64,000 nt of DNA from positions 124,001 to 188,000 of the forward strand of contig JAGPUW010000014.1 in the NCBI GenBank assembly GCA_018069465.1, written 5' to 3'. Within the stretch, counting starts at the first letter, position 1. The number at the start of each line of letters is the position of its first letter. Of this stretch, positions 15,452-24,609 are shown one piece after another. The notes under the pieces are model-generated. The model was not told the DNA's origin, made no database searches, and saw only the letters and a program-made list of their open reading frames with translations. The position numbers and the translations under genes were made by a program. Source of the DNA: Gammaproteobacteria bacterium (GTDB taxonomy: Bacteria; Pseudomonadota; Gammaproteobacteria; Pseudomonadales; Porticoccaceae).

Positions 15452-17290
15452 ATGAGCACATTAAACAGCACTGAGAGCAGTATTGAGCGAGCCGTCAAAG
15501 GCTCGCCACAAGCTGACACGACTACCCCCACGGGCGAGCGCAAAGCGATTATTGAGGCCCGCAATCTCGGTCGCGCCTTCAATAAGCAAATGGTACTCAA
15601 AGAAGTTGACCTGACCATTTATGAGGCCGAAATCTTCGGTCTGCTGGGTCCCGATGGCGCGGGTAAAACCACCTTAATGCAGCTGATGGCGGCCATCCTC
15701 GACCCCAGTGAAGGCCACTGCACGGTGATGGGCCACGATACCGTCAAAGACGATTACTGGATCAACTCCCATATTGGCTACATGTTTCAGGGTTTCACCC
15801 TCTACGATAAATTGACGATTGCCGAAAACATGGAGTTTTCGGCCGATATTCGCGGCATACCCAAAGAGCTTTACCTGGAGCGCCAGGAGCGGCTGCTGAA
15901 AATGGCGGGCTTGTATCGTTTTCTCGACAGGGCGGCGGGCAATTTGTCCGGCGGCATGCGCAAGAAATTATCGCTGTGTACCAATTTGATGCACGAACCT
16001 CGCCTCTTATTACTGGACGAACTCAGTCTCGGCGTTGATCCGGCTTCACGGCATGAGCTGTGGGCCATGCTCAATGACTTCCGCGATGACGGTGTGACGG
16101 TAGTGATGAGCACACCCTATATGGATGAGGCCGAACACTGCGACCGCATCGCCTTTCTGCACGAGGGTGAAATCATTGGCGTGGACAAGGTCGAGACCCT
16201 CCACCAGCGTTGTGCGGGCCATGTTTACGAGCTACACACTAAAGACCGGGGCCGCGCCCATAACCGTTTGGTTGAGCACCCCGACGTCCTGAGTATTCGC
16301 CATTTGGCGGAGAGCGTGCACTTTCAACTGCACACCGCCAATTATATTGAAGCGGATTTGGCGGCCGACCTGAAAGCAGACGGTGGGCGAATAGAGTCGG
16401 TGGAACCGACGCTGGATGATGCCTACACCATGCTCAGTGGGGGTGAAAAAAGCACGGCTTATGCCGAGTCGCCACCGAAAATTCATTTGCCGGAAAGGTT
16501 GCCCGAGGGCGGTCTGATTCGCACCAAAGATATGCGCGTTGAGTTTGGTGACTTTGTCGCCAACGACGACGTCACTCTAGAGATTAAAGCGGGTGAAGTG
16601 TTTGGCTTCCTCGGTGCAAACGGAGCGGGTAAAACCACCTTTATTCGCGCTTTGTGTGGTCTGCAAAAATTGACCAGCGGCGATGCCTGGATTGGCGGCG
16701 TCAGCATTATTGACGATCCCAAGCGCTTGCGTAACCACATTGGCTATATGTCCCAGCGCTTTTCCCTCTATCCCGATCTTACTGTGGCGGAGAACCTGTC
16801 GTTTTTTGCCGGCGTTTACGGTCTCCAAAAAGGCGATAAGAAAAAGGCCATGGATTGGGCGATCAGCGTCACCGACCTCAGCGGTGTGATGAATCAGCTA
16901 GTGGCCGACATGTCGGGTGCCCTGAGTCAGCGTTTGGCCCTGGCCTGCGCGATTATGCACGAGCCCGCCGTAGTGTTTTTGGATGAACCCACCTCGGGGG
17001 TGAGTCCGGCGGCGCGCTATAAATTCTGGCAGTTAATTCAAACACTGGCCGAAAGTGGCACCACTATTTTTGTCACCACTCACTATATGGAAGAGGCCAA
17101 TTACTGCCACCGTCTGGGCTTAATGCACCAGGGGCGACTGATTGGTATTGGTCCTGCAGATGAGCTCACCGCCGCACTGCCAGCCGATGTAGAGGCAGAG
17201 ACTATCGAAGATATGTTCCTCGCCTATATCAAAATAGAAGATGCCCGTCTGGAGAAAGAACGTCAGGCAGCAAGCGGGGGAGGCATTTAA
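15452..17290 (+). CDS. Tandem-domain ABC ATPase of an ABC-2 efflux system (RbbA/YhiH-like)
   Basis: A 612-aa protein carrying two ATPase domains. Domain 1 has Walker A GPDGAGKTT at residues 66-74, signature LSGGMRKKLSL and an altered Walker B region LLLDELSLGVDPA. Domain 2 has Walker A GANGAGKTT near residue 388, a degenerate signature MSGALSQRLAL and a normal FLDEPTSGVSP. The altered domain-1 DELSLG and domain-2 SGALSQ suggest asymmetric ATP sites. It lies between the HlyD adaptor (54 bp) and the first permease, with which it overlaps by one base (TAATG), implying coupled translation. Unlike E. coli RbbA it lacks the fused membrane domain; two separate permeases follow. It energises export of an unknown compound. 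Confidence 0.88.
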   Translation: MSTLNSTESSIERAVKGSPQADTTTPTGERKAIIEARNLGRAFNKQMVLKEVDLTIYEAEIFGLLGPDGAGKTTLMQLMAAILDPSEGHCTVMGHDTVKDDYWINSHIGYMFQGFTLYDKLTIAENMEFSADIRGIPKELYLERQERLLKMAGLYRFLDRAAGNLSGGMRKKLSLCTNLMHEPRLLLLDELSLGVDPASRHELWAMLNDFRDDGVTVVMSTPYMDEAEHCDRIAFLHEGEIIGVDKVETLHQRCAGHVYELHTKDRGRAHNRLVEHPDVLSIRHLAESVHFQLHTANYIEADLAADLKADGGRIESVEPTLDDAYTMLSGGEKSTAYAESPPKIHLPERLPEGGLIRTKDMRVEFGDFVANDDVTLEIKAGEVFGFLGANGAGKTTFIRALCGLQKLTSGDAWIGGVSIIDDPKRLRNHIGYMSQRFSLYPDLTVAENLSFFAGVYGLQKGDKKKAMDWAISVTDLSGVMNQLVADMSGALSQRLALACAIMHEPAVVFLDEPTSGVSPAARYKFWQLIQTLAESGTTIFVTTHYMEEANYCHRLGLMHQGRLIGIGPADELTAALPADVEAETIEDMFLAYIKIEDARLEKERQAASGGGI

Positions 17291-18387
17291 TGAAACTGCA
17301 TCGCTTATATGCCGTTATGCGCAAAGAGACGCGCGAAATTGTGCGCGATCACGTCACCCTGGCCACCGCCTTTTTGTTTCCGGTGGTGATGCTGTTTATG
17401 TTTGGCTACGCGATTTCCCTCGAGGTGGAGAATGTAAGCCTGGGCGTGCTCGATCAGGATCAAACGCCATCCAGTGCCAATTTGGTCGACGCCTTTACCG
17501 AGAGCGCCTATTTCAAGTTAGTCAGAAATTACAGCTCGGAATTGCAAATTCGCAAATCCATGGAGGTCAACGAGGTCAAGCTGGTGCTGGTTATTCCCCC
17601 CGGTTTTAATGCCTTAGTGGGCCGGGAAAATAACCCCGAAGTGCAGCTGTTAATTGATGGCACTTATTCTGCAACCGCGCTGGTGGCATTGAATTACGGT
17701 ATGACCATCGTCTCGCGCTTTAATGAAGAGGACGATAATTCACTGATCGATGTGCAAACCCGTATTTGGTACAACCCCAGTTTGCGCAGTTTAATTTATG
17801 TGGTGTCTGGCTTGTACGCCGTTATTATTGCCGCCTTCCCGCCGCTGCTCACCACGCTGGCTATTGTGCGAGAAAAAGAGAGCGGCTCGATTCAGCAAAT
17901 TTATGCCTCGCCATTAACGGTGCCCGAATTCCTGCTCGGCAAGTTGATCCCCTACGGCTTTATTGCTTCTTTGCAGCTCGCCTCGATTGTCGCGCTGGGC
18001 TATTACTGGTTCGGTCTGCCCTTTAACGGCAGCCTGGGGTATTTGGCGATTGCCGGCGGTATTTACGTTTTCTGTAATGTTGGCATTGGCCTGTTGGTTT
18101 CGACCATTACCAACAGTCAGTTGCTGGCGGTACTACTGGCCCTGGTGATCACCATGATGCCGTCGATACTGTTTTCAGGTTTTGTCTTCCCCATTTATGC
18201 CATGGCCGAGCCGGTGCAGCTCTATACCCATATTTTCCCCGGGCGTTATTTTGTCGATGTGTCGCGGGGTATTATTTTGAAGGGTGCCGGGCCGGCGGAA
18301 ATGGTGCGGCCACTGAGCTTCTTATTGGTCTACACTTTTGGGGTGTTTTTTGCCGCCGTGGCAATCTTTAAAAAGAAAGTTGCTTAA
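17290..18387 (+). CDS. ABC-2 type permease, first of two (YhhJ-like)
   Basis: The 365-aa membrane protein has an N-terminal helix, a large periplasmic loop (about residues 40-175) and five C-terminal helices, the type V exporter layout. Family marks are the coupling-helix motif IVREKESGSIQQIYASPLTVPEFLLGKLIPY and the terminal HIFPGRYFVDVSRGIILKG. It starts inside the stop of the ATPase gene (TAATG). It should pair with the next permease as a heterodimer under the two-domain ATPase. Drug or envelope-compound efflux is the usual role; the substrate is not deducible. Confidence 0.87.
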   Translation: MKLHRLYAVMRKETREIVRDHVTLATAFLFPVVMLFMFGYAISLEVENVSLGVLDQDQTPSSANLVDAFTESAYFKLVRNYSSELQIRKSMEVNEVKLVLVIPPGFNALVGRENNPEVQLLIDGTYSATALVALNYGMTIVSRFNEEDDNSLIDVQTRIWYNPSLRSLIYVVSGLYAVIIAAFPPLLTTLAIVREKESGSIQQIYASPLTVPEFLLGKLIPYGFIASLQLASIVALGYYWFGLPFNGSLGYLAIAGGIYVFCNVGIGLLVSTITNSQLLAVLLALVITMMPSILFSGFVFPIYAMAEPVQLYTHIFPGRYFVDVSRGIILKGAGPAEMVRPLSFLLVYTFGVFFAAVAIFKKKVA

Positions 18388-18414
18388 CTCTTTATTTGAT
18401 TTAGGAGAGCCACC

Positions 18415-19524
18415 ATGTGGAGCCGTCTTAAAAGTTTAATGCTCAAGGATGTGATCCAGTTTTCTCGCGATAAAACCATTCTCGGGGTCGTGGCCTGGCT
18501 GTACACCATGGAGGTTTTGATCTGCGGTTATGCCATGACGTTTGAGGTGAAGGATTTACCCATCGCCGTGATTGATCACGACCGCAGCGTGGTCAGCCGC
18601 AATTTAATTGATAAATTTACCTTGTCTGAAGCCTTCGAAGTGGCTGGTTATCCCGATAATCAGGAACAGGCCGAGAGCTGGATGCGCAGTGGCAAGGTTA
18701 AATACGTGATGGTGGTGCCGAATAATTTTGGCCAGGATTTGCGTCGCGGTGAAACACCGGGTTTACAGATACTGCTCGACGGTACCAACTCCAACGCCGC
18801 CTCGCTGGCAAAAGATTACACTGCGGCGATTGTGAAAAGCTTTGAGGCGGAGTTCAGCCCCGAGTCCTCGCGAGCCAACAGCACCGTGCGGCCCGCCGTA
18901 CAAATCTGGTACAACCGGGCGCAAACCTTAGAGTCCTTCGTGGTGCTGTCGATGATAGTCGCGGCGATTATGATGGTCGGCACCATTCACTCCGCCGCCT
19001 CCATTACCCGTGAAAAAGAAGTCGGTACGGTCGACCAGCTAATGGTGACACCGACCCGCGTTTGGGAGATTTTTGTCGCCAAAACTATTCCCACTCTGGG
19101 GGTTGGCATCCTCGCCTTTTTCCCCAGCCTCTTTATTATCTGGTGGTTTGGCGTGCCGATTAAAGGCAGCTTGCTGCTGTTTGTTTTTTTTATGGCTATC
19201 TTTTTAGTCAGCGCCATTGCTATCGGTGTCTTGATTGCCTCGATAACAAAAACCCTACAGCAAACCTTACTGCTGTGTTTTTTCGGCTTATTCCCCATCC
19301 TTTTTCTATCGGGCACCATGACCCCAATAGAATCAATGCCCAGCTTTATGCAGCCTTTTGCCTACCTAAGCCCGGTTAAATATTTTATGGATATTTGCAT
19401 GGGCGTCTTTCTCAAAGGTGTTGGCTTTGCCGAGCTATGGCCCGCTGCATTGAATATGGCGGTGATTGGTTTGGTGCTTTATGTGATTGCCGCGTGGCGC
19501 TTTAAGCACAATCTATCATCCTGA
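18415..19524 (+). CDS. ABC-2 type permease, second of two (YhhJ-like)
   Basis: The 369-aa paralogue of the preceding permease has the same topology. It shows ITREKEVGTVDQLMVTPTRVWEIFVAKTIPT, LFPILFLSGTMTPIESMP and YLSPVKYFMDICMGVFLKGVG. TTAGGAGAGCC ends just before the ATG, giving a strong ribosome-binding site 28 bp after the previous stop. It completes the adaptor, ATPase, permease, permease operon. The outer-membrane factor is not encoded here, so a TolC-type protein from elsewhere would be needed. Confidence 0.87.
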   Translation: MWSRLKSLMLKDVIQFSRDKTILGVVAWLYTMEVLICGYAMTFEVKDLPIAVIDHDRSVVSRNLIDKFTLSEAFEVAGYPDNQEQAESWMRSGKVKYVMVVPNNFGQDLRRGETPGLQILLDGTNSNAASLAKDYTAAIVKSFEAEFSPESSRANSTVRPAVQIWYNRAQTLESFVVLSMIVAAIMMVGTIHSAASITREKEVGTVDQLMVTPTRVWEIFVAKTIPTLGVGILAFFPSLFIIWWFGVPIKGSLLLFVFFMAIFLVSAIAIGVLIASITKTLQQTLLLCFFGLFPILFLSGTMTPIESMPSFMQPFAYLSPVKYFMDICMGVFLKGVGFAELWPAALNMAVIGLVLYVIAAWRFKHNLSS

Positions 19525-19554
19525 TATGAGCGGGCGGGGCTGTTAGTCCGCATT

Positions 19555-20184
19555 TTAGCGGGCTAAGTACTCACTGATGGAGCCGACCATTTTATCGGGC
19601 TGTATTTCCCAGTTGTAGGATTCCACTAGCCTGTCATCCGGCGTCATTAGATAGAGCACTGAGCTGTGGCTCATCGAATAGTTTTCCTCTGTGGCCTCGC
19701 CTTCGGCCGTGGCAATTTTTGCCCGGTTGGCCTTCCAGGCTTTTAATACCTTGGCGATTTCCTCTGCTGAGCCCGTTAAATAAATGATGCGCGGATCAAA
19801 GGCTTTGGCATATTCTTTGAGGCGCGCCGGTGTGTCGCGCTCCGGGTCGACGGTAATAAACAAGGGATAGAGTTTGTCGTTCAGCGGCCCCAGTTGGCTC
19901 AGTGCCTGAGTCATGCGGCTGAGGGTGGTGGGGCAGACATCGGGGCAGTTGGTAAAGCCAAAAAAGATCAATTTATAGCGATCGGAAAAATTATCATTAC
20001 TCACCGGCTCGCCGTTTTGATCGATTAAAGAAAACACACCGCCAATTTGCGCCTCCGTGCCCGGTGGTACCGTGCCCTCGCTGCGGCCCAGTTGGACGAG
20101 ATAGTCGACAAGGGCAATGCCGCCAATAATCACTGCTGACAATACGACGGTGAGTAGTCCACGTTTAAGGGTTTGAGTTTTCAT
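19555..20184 (-). CDS. SCO1/SenC family copper chaperone
   Basis: The 209-aa protein has an N-terminal membrane anchor (about residues 8-30) and a periplasmic thioredoxin-like domain. The copper-binding set is complete: FFGFTNCPDVCP gives Cys80 and Cys84, and SMSHSSVLYLM gives His173. TVDPERDTPARLKEYAKAF is the conserved family segment. SCO proteins load the CuA centre of cytochrome c oxidase or act as thiol reductases. No oxidase genes are in the window, so the partner is elsewhere. It is convergent with the ABC efflux operon and divergent from the gene at 20263. Confidence 0.88.
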   Translation of the reverse strand: MKTQTLKRGLLTVVLSAVIIGGIALVDYLVQLGRSEGTVPPGTEAQIGGVFSLIDQNGEPVSNDNFSDRYKLIFFGFTNCPDVCPTTLSRMTQALSQLGPLNDKLYPLFITVDPERDTPARLKEYAKAFDPRIIYLTGSAEEIAKVLKAWKANRAKIATAEGEATEENYSMSHSSVLYLMTPDDRLVESYNWEIQPDKMVGSISEYLAR

Positions 20185-20262
20185 AGGGCAGCGTCTTACT
20201 TTGCAGGGTGAGAGTGGCTATGCTACTTGTCAGATAACATATTAGGACTTGATAATACGCGG

Positions 20263-21066
20263 ATGAAGCATCATCGACAAAATAAATTACGCTGGCTGAT
20301 CTTTGCGCTTTTGCTGCTGCTAACAATGGGTGCTGGCTATTTCCACTATCGCCAGCAAATTTTTGAATTCTTTGCTGCGGGTACCGAGTGGGTGCTGGTG
20401 ACCTGTGGCTTTCAGCCCGAAGAAGAGGCCGAGCGCAGTGAAAGCCTGCAAAGTGATCAGTTGCGAAAATTGTTTTATGCCGCACGCATGTTCAACAGTC
20501 CGCCGCCGCCCGAGATGTCGGCAGAAGACGCCCGCGCCGATGAAAAATACCCCGGAGTTGGCTTTGGTTTGGTACATACCTTTAGCGTCAAGCCCGTGCC
20601 CATGGTGATTGGCGGCTGGCTGTTTAGCATCCCCTGTACCTATTTTGCCGATGCGCGAGATTGCCAGAAAACAGGGACTGGCGTGGCCCGCCTCAAGGTC
20701 AGTGCAGCGGGTTTTGGCGCAATCAGCAAGAATGATATTGCAGCATTTTTAGCCGCCGCCTCGCCCCAGGTGGCCGCTATTACTATTGCCGGGCTCAATG
20801 GGCGGCCGCAACAATGGTGGCAGCAGGGCGCTGTTGCCAAGGGCTATCAGCCCTACGTGCCGAGTGGCTTCACCGAGGGTCGTGGTGATCTTATTTGTAC
20901 AGACCCGCAGGCGGTGAACGGTGTAATGGCGCATTGCCTACTGCGCTTTATGCACGGCGAGGAGGTGTTTGTGGCGGTGAAGTTTGCCTTTGAGTTGCGC
21001 GACGACTGGGCCAAATTAGAGCAACAGGCCGAGGCTTTGATTGCTAGTTTTCAGGTGAGACGTTAG
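20263..21066 (+). CDS. Membrane-anchored protein of unknown function
   Basis: No family was recognised. From the ATG at 20263 (a TTG at 20227 would add 12 residues) the 267-aa product starts with a basic stretch and one hydrophobic helix (about residues 11-32). The rest is soluble, so it is probably an inner-membrane protein with a periplasmic domain. That domain contains several cysteines (VTCGFQ, IPCTYF, RDCQK, LICTDP, AHCLL), compatible with disulfides. It is divergent from the SCO1-like gene with only 78 bp between, so they share a promoter region, and a redox or metal link is possible but unsupported. Confidence 0.7.
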   Translation: MKHHRQNKLRWLIFALLLLLTMGAGYFHYRQQIFEFFAAGTEWVLVTCGFQPEEEAERSESLQSDQLRKLFYAARMFNSPPPPEMSAEDARADEKYPGVGFGLVHTFSVKPVPMVIGGWLFSIPCTYFADARDCQKTGTGVARLKVSAAGFGAISKNDIAAFLAAASPQVAAITIAGLNGRPQQWWQQGAVAKGYQPYVPSGFTEGRGDLICTDPQAVNGVMAHCLLRFMHGEEVFVAVKFAFELRDDWAKLEQQAEALIASFQVRR

Positions 21067-21168
21067 TGTTAACTGATTCAACCTTGCGTGTTGTATTAGT
21101 GACGTTGAATTGTATATTGAGAGCCGTACGTTAATGGCAATATATTGAAATAATAACGGAGAATAAAA

Positions 21169-21534
21169 ATGATCAGTTACGTAACCATTGGTACCAACGA
21201 TCTCGAAAGAGCCGCAGTATTTTACGATGCCGTTCTCGCGCCTCTCGGCGGTAAGCGCGGCCCGGAGACAGAGCGCTATAAATCCTGGGTTGGGCCAACG
21301 AGAGGTCCCATGTTAATGGTGATGAAGCCTTTCGACGGCGAGCCAGCCACCGTGGGTAACGGTGTGATGATTGCCCTGGGTGCGGAATCGCCCGCAGTGG
21401 TTGATGCCGTTTATAAAGCTGCCCTAGCTGCCGGTGGCACCGACGCTGGTGAGCCGGGTGAGCGGCGCCCGGGATTATATGTAGGCTATTTTCGCGATCT
21501 GGACGGCAATAAGCTCGATGCAATTTCTATGTAA
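21169..21534 (+). CDS. VOC-family (glyoxalase-like) protein
   Basis: The 121-aa single-domain protein begins MISYVTIGTNDLERAAVFYDAVLAPLGGKR, the usual opening of vicinal-oxygen-chelate proteins, and ends GYFRDLDGNKLDAISM with the second beta-alpha-beta unit. Close relatives have this short form and no assigned substrate. The metal ligands cannot be assigned confidently. GGAGAATAAAA precedes the ATG. It is convergent with the Baeyer-Villiger monooxygenase, with a strong hairpin between the two. Confidence 0.8.
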   Translation: MISYVTIGTNDLERAAVFYDAVLAPLGGKRGPETERYKSWVGPTRGPMLMVMKPFDGEPATVGNGVMIALGAESPAVVDAVYKAALAAGGTDAGEPGERRPGLYVGYFRDLDGNKLDAISM

Positions 21535-21612
21535 TTGTTGGAGTCATTATTATAAAAAATGGCTTCTTTAACTGGTTTTTTATGGGCTGATTTTATTTTA
21601 TTGGCCTGATGA

Positions 21613-21646
21613 TGCAAGTGGCTTGCGTAAAGACAAGCCACTTGCA
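21613..21646. terminator. 13-bp perfect hairpin between convergent genes
   Basis: TGCAAGTGGCTTG at 21613-21625 pairs perfectly with 21634-21646 across an 8-nt loop. It sits between the VOC gene (plus) and the monooxygenase gene (minus). No T-run follows on either strand, so it may stabilise 3' ends or act with Rho rather than as an intrinsic terminator. Confidence 0.45.
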
Positions 21647-21668
21647 CTTACGAGTTGAGCTCTGCTTA

Positions 21669-23465
21669 CTATTTAGAAAATTTAAAGTGTTTTTCCAGAT
21701 TCGTTTCAATATCTGTCATTTCTGCCATATATTTCACAAAGCCACCGTTGTAAGTGCCATCCTGGCGGCGATTATCGGCGCCTTCAAAATTGTAGTAGCC
21801 GGGGGTGCATTGTTTATTGCGATCGGTCTTGCCACGGAATTTAATCACTTCTTGCACCCAGAATTCTTCCGACTCTTCGGTGACATCCAGTGACTGGTAA
21901 TCGTGTTTGCGCGCATAGTCGATGCAGGCGGCAATATGTCCACCCTGGCTTTGCATCATGTCGGTGAGGTTAAACTGGAAGGAGGCCTGATAGCCATTCA
22001 TGATGAACAGGTTGGGGTAGCCCTTCGAGTGAATGCCCAGCAGTGTGCGAATGCCATCGGCATATTTGTCGTTAAGCTCGACGCCATTGTCGCCAATAAT
22101 CTCGTTATAAATACCGGTTTTTTGTATTTCAAAACCAGTGGCGAAAATCAGCAGGTCTAGCTCGTATTCTTTGCCATCGACAATTACGCCTTTTTCGGTA
22201 ATCTCGGTAACACCTTTGCCTTTGGTGTCGACGAGATGGACGCTGGGACGGTTAAAGGTCGGCAGATAGTCCTCATGAAAGCAGGGCCGCTTGCACATCA
22301 TCATGTACCAGGGCTTGAGCGCTTCGGCGGTGTCTTTGTCGGTAACGATTTCTTCAATGCGTTGGTGAATGCGCATCATGGCATCCATGTTGGCGTTTTC
22401 CTGGCGGCGCAGTTTTTCTTCACGGGGCATGGCTTTAATTTTGGCCAGTCCCTCGGCGCTTAACTGGGGTGGACGCAGGGATATTTCACGGCGCTTTGCC
22501 TGCCAGTCGGCGGGTAGGCTGTGCGCCCACTTTTTATCAGTTTCCCAGTCATCGCGCACATCGATGGATGAGGGCGTGCGTTGGAAAACAAATAATTCTT
22601 TTGCATTGGCACCAAGGCCGGGAACCGCTTGCACCGCTGTTGCACCGGTGCCGATGATGCCAACGCGTTTATCCTTTAATTTGCTAAGGTCATCGCCAGT
22701 GTAGTCGTAGTCCCAGCGCGATGTGTGAAAGGTGTGGCCTTTGAAAGTTTGCATGCCTTTTATTTTGGTGAGCTTGGGTTTGGACAAAATACCGTTGGCA
22801 CAGATCACAAAACGCGCTTTCATGTGGTCGCCGCGATTGGTTTTTATATGCCACAGCTGCTCTTCTTTATTCCAGACTGTCGCGGTAACTGTGGTCTGAA
22901 AAACAGCGAGCTTGTAGAGATCGTATTTTTTAGCGATGGCCTGGCAATGCTCATATATTTCTTCGCCGCGGGCATAGCGGTGTTTGGGCACGTAATCCAT
23001 TTCGTCGAGCAGGGGCAGGTAGTCGTAGGAGGGTACATCGCAGGCGATACCGGGGTAGCGGTTCCAATACCAGGTGCCACCGACATCGGCACCGCGTTCG
23101 ACGATGCGAATACTATCGACGCCAATTTCTCGGAGCCGGGCAGAGGTTAATAATGCCGAAAACCCGCCGCCAATGAATAAACATTCAACGGTATCGGTTA
23201 GCGCTTCGCGAGCAATAATTTCGCCGCCATGGGGGTCATCGTCATACTTTGCCAGCACACCTTGTAATTCGGTGTCGTACTGGGCAGCACCTTCGGGGCG
23301 GTAATTAAGGCGTATCTCGCGCTCTTCGGCAAAGCGTTGCTTGATAGCGTCATAATACGCTTGTGGTTGCGTTTCTTCTGACAGCGGGTCCATAACACCA
23401 AACTGGGGTGAGTCCAGCCTGATGGCGCCTTGCATAATAATGTCTTCTATTGTGTTGTCGCTCAT
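21669..23465 (-). CDS. Type I Baeyer-Villiger monooxygenase
   Basis: A 598-aa FAD- and NADPH-dependent flavoprotein that inserts oxygen next to a ketone to give an ester or lactone. The BVMO fingerprint FxGxxxHxxxW(P/D) is present as FKGHTFHTSRWD at residues 241-252. GGTWYWNRYPG at 129-139 is also typical. Two Rossmann motifs are visible, at residues 98-104 (a slightly degenerate IGGGFSA) and 270-277 (IGTGATA). The N-terminal extension of about 90 residues before the first Rossmann fold recalls the cyclopentadecanone/4-hydroxyacetophenone monooxygenase group, which favours large or cyclic ketones. It is transcribed alone. It fits the acyl-CoA and terpenoid or steroid flavour of the window. 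Substrate is unknown. Confidence 0.88.
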   Translation of the reverse strand: MSDNTIEDIIMQGAIRLDSPQFGVMDPLSEETQPQAYYDAIKQRFAEEREIRLNYRPEGAAQYDTELQGVLAKYDDDPHGGEIIAREALTDTVECLFIGGGFSALLTSARLREIGVDSIRIVERGADVGGTWYWNRYPGIACDVPSYDYLPLLDEMDYVPKHRYARGEEIYEHCQAIAKKYDLYKLAVFQTTVTATVWNKEEQLWHIKTNRGDHMKARFVICANGILSKPKLTKIKGMQTFKGHTFHTSRWDYDYTGDDLSKLKDKRVGIIGTGATAVQAVPGLGANAKELFVFQRTPSSIDVRDDWETDKKWAHSLPADWQAKRREISLRPPQLSAEGLAKIKAMPREEKLRRQENANMDAMMRIHQRIEEIVTDKDTAEALKPWYMMMCKRPCFHEDYLPTFNRPSVHLVDTKGKGVTEITEKGVIVDGKEYELDLLIFATGFEIQKTGIYNEIIGDNGVELNDKYADGIRTLLGIHSKGYPNLFIMNGYQASFQFNLTDMMQSQGGHIAACIDYARKHDYQSLDVTEESEEFWVQEVIKFRGKTDRNKQCTPGYYNFEGADNRRQDGTYNGGFVKYMAEMTDIETNLEKHFKFSK

Positions 23466-23641
23466 TGTCTCTGTTCCTTTGAGAATTGTTATTTGAAGAT
23501 AATCAATTGAATGATTTTGTTATTAATAATTAGCGCCGACATCATACGTGTCGCTGGCGATAGCGCCAAATGGCTTTACAGGGGGAGGGGAGGAAGACAG
23601 GCTTGAGCGGTGGTTTATTGCGCTGGAAACGGAGATTTTAA

Positions 23642-23676
23642 ATAAAAAAAACGGAGATCGCATAGCGACCTCCGAT
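23642..23676 (-). terminator. Intrinsic terminator of the YeeE/YedE operon
   Basis: On the minus strand a 10-bp stem with one mismatch (23674-23665 with 23661-23652) and a 3-nt loop is followed by a run of eight Ts (the A-run at 23644-23651). It lies 33 bases after the last YeeE/YedE stop. Confidence 0.75.
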
Positions 23677-23708
23677 AAAAACCATCGGCTGGATGGGTTA
23701 ATCAGAAA

Positions 23709-24140
23709 TCAAAAAACTTTTGCCAGGGGCTTGGCCAGTAACATGCCGAGAATCATTACGGGCACAAAAATGAGGGTTGTTGTGTAGCCATAGCTCAAGC
23801 CAGCAATGGCTGGGCCGGGGCAGTAACCCACTAGGCCCCAGCCTGCGCCGAATAGAACGGCACCAATTATCAGGGGCTTGTCGATGTCCGTTCTGGTGGG
23901 TAGGTGGAAGGTGTCATCAAATAATGGCGCGGGGTTTTTCAATATAAATTTGTAACCAATAAAGGTGACGAACATACCGCCGGCCATAACGAAGGCGAGG
24001 GTTGGATCCCATGCCCCGGCGAGGTCGAGAAAGCCCTGCACTCTTTGTGTGTTGGTCATGCCCGATATGGCCATGCCGAGGCCAAAGACGATGCCGGAGG
24101 CAAGGGATGCCATGAGTCGATATCTTTTCTGCAGAGTCAT
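23709..24140 (-). CDS. YeeE/YedE family membrane protein, second copy (DUF6691-like)
   Basis: The 143-aa protein has four hydrophobic helices. It shows the YeeE/YedE signature GIVFGLGMAISGMTNTQRVQGFLDLAGAWDPTLAFVMAGG in the first half and GAGWGLVGYCPGPAIAGLSYG in the second, including the conserved Cys of GYCPGPA. YeeE-type proteins move thiosulfate or other reduced sulfur across the inner membrane, and half-size pairs like this one accompany persulfide-detoxification genes under BigR control. Three bases separate it from the preceding copy, so they are cotranslated and probably form one complex. Confidence 0.85.
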   Translation of the reverse strand: MTLQKRYRLMASLASGIVFGLGMAISGMTNTQRVQGFLDLAGAWDPTLAFVMAGGMFVTFIGYKFILKNPAPLFDDTFHLPTRTDIDKPLIIGAVLFGAGWGLVGYCPGPAIAGLSYGYTTTLIFVPVMILGMLLAKPLAKVF

Positions 24141-24143
24141 TTC

Positions 24144-24563
24144 TTATCCTCCAAAAACATGTTTGAGTAGGTAAACACAGATAAAGCCTGCGGCCATAAA
24201 TGTGCAGGTGGCGACCATTGATCGCGGCGAGAGGCGCGAAATGCCGCAAATACCGTGGCCGCTGGTGCAGCCGCTACCCAGGCCTGTGCCGAGGCCCACG
24301 GCGAGGCCACCGATGATGACGAGGATGGTACTGGTGTCGGGTACGGGGGGGGCAAAACTGTCAGATATCAGCGTGGGGATGGCGCCACCAAGGGCGATGC
24401 CAAGCACAAACAGAATACGCCAAAGGCGCTCGCCACTGCTGTCGGAAAAGACGCCCGACAAAATGCCACTGACGCCAGCGATGCGGCCTTTAAGGCCCAT
24501 CATCATCACGGCGGCGAGACCGACGAGGCCACCGCCAATAAGTGCTAGTACGAATGGGTGCAT
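24144..24563 (-). CDS. YeeE/YedE family membrane protein, first copy
   Basis: The 139-aa half-size sulfur transporter homologue has four helices. It carries GGLVGLAAVMMMGLKGRIAGVSGILSG near the N-terminus and GLGTGLGSGCTSGHGICGISRLSPRS near residue 95, the diagnostic YeeE loop with its Cys pair (SGCTSGHGICG). It lies 46 bp downstream of the persulfide-dioxygenase-like gene and directly upstream of its partner. The hydrolase plus two half-YeeE order matches BigR-controlled operons known from Agrobacterium and Xylella. Its likely role is export or uptake of a sulfur species such as sulfite or thiosulfate. Confidence 0.86.
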   Translation of the reverse strand: MHPFVLALIGGGLVGLAAVMMMGLKGRIAGVSGILSGVFSDSSGERLWRILFVLGIALGGAIPTLISDSFAPPVPDTSTILVIIGGLAVGLGTGLGSGCTSGHGICGISRLSPRSMVATCTFMAAGFICVYLLKHVFGG

Positions 24564-24609
24564 AATTTTTACCTGTATTTGCGTTGGTGTTCGAAAGCGC
24601 CTGTGCGCT

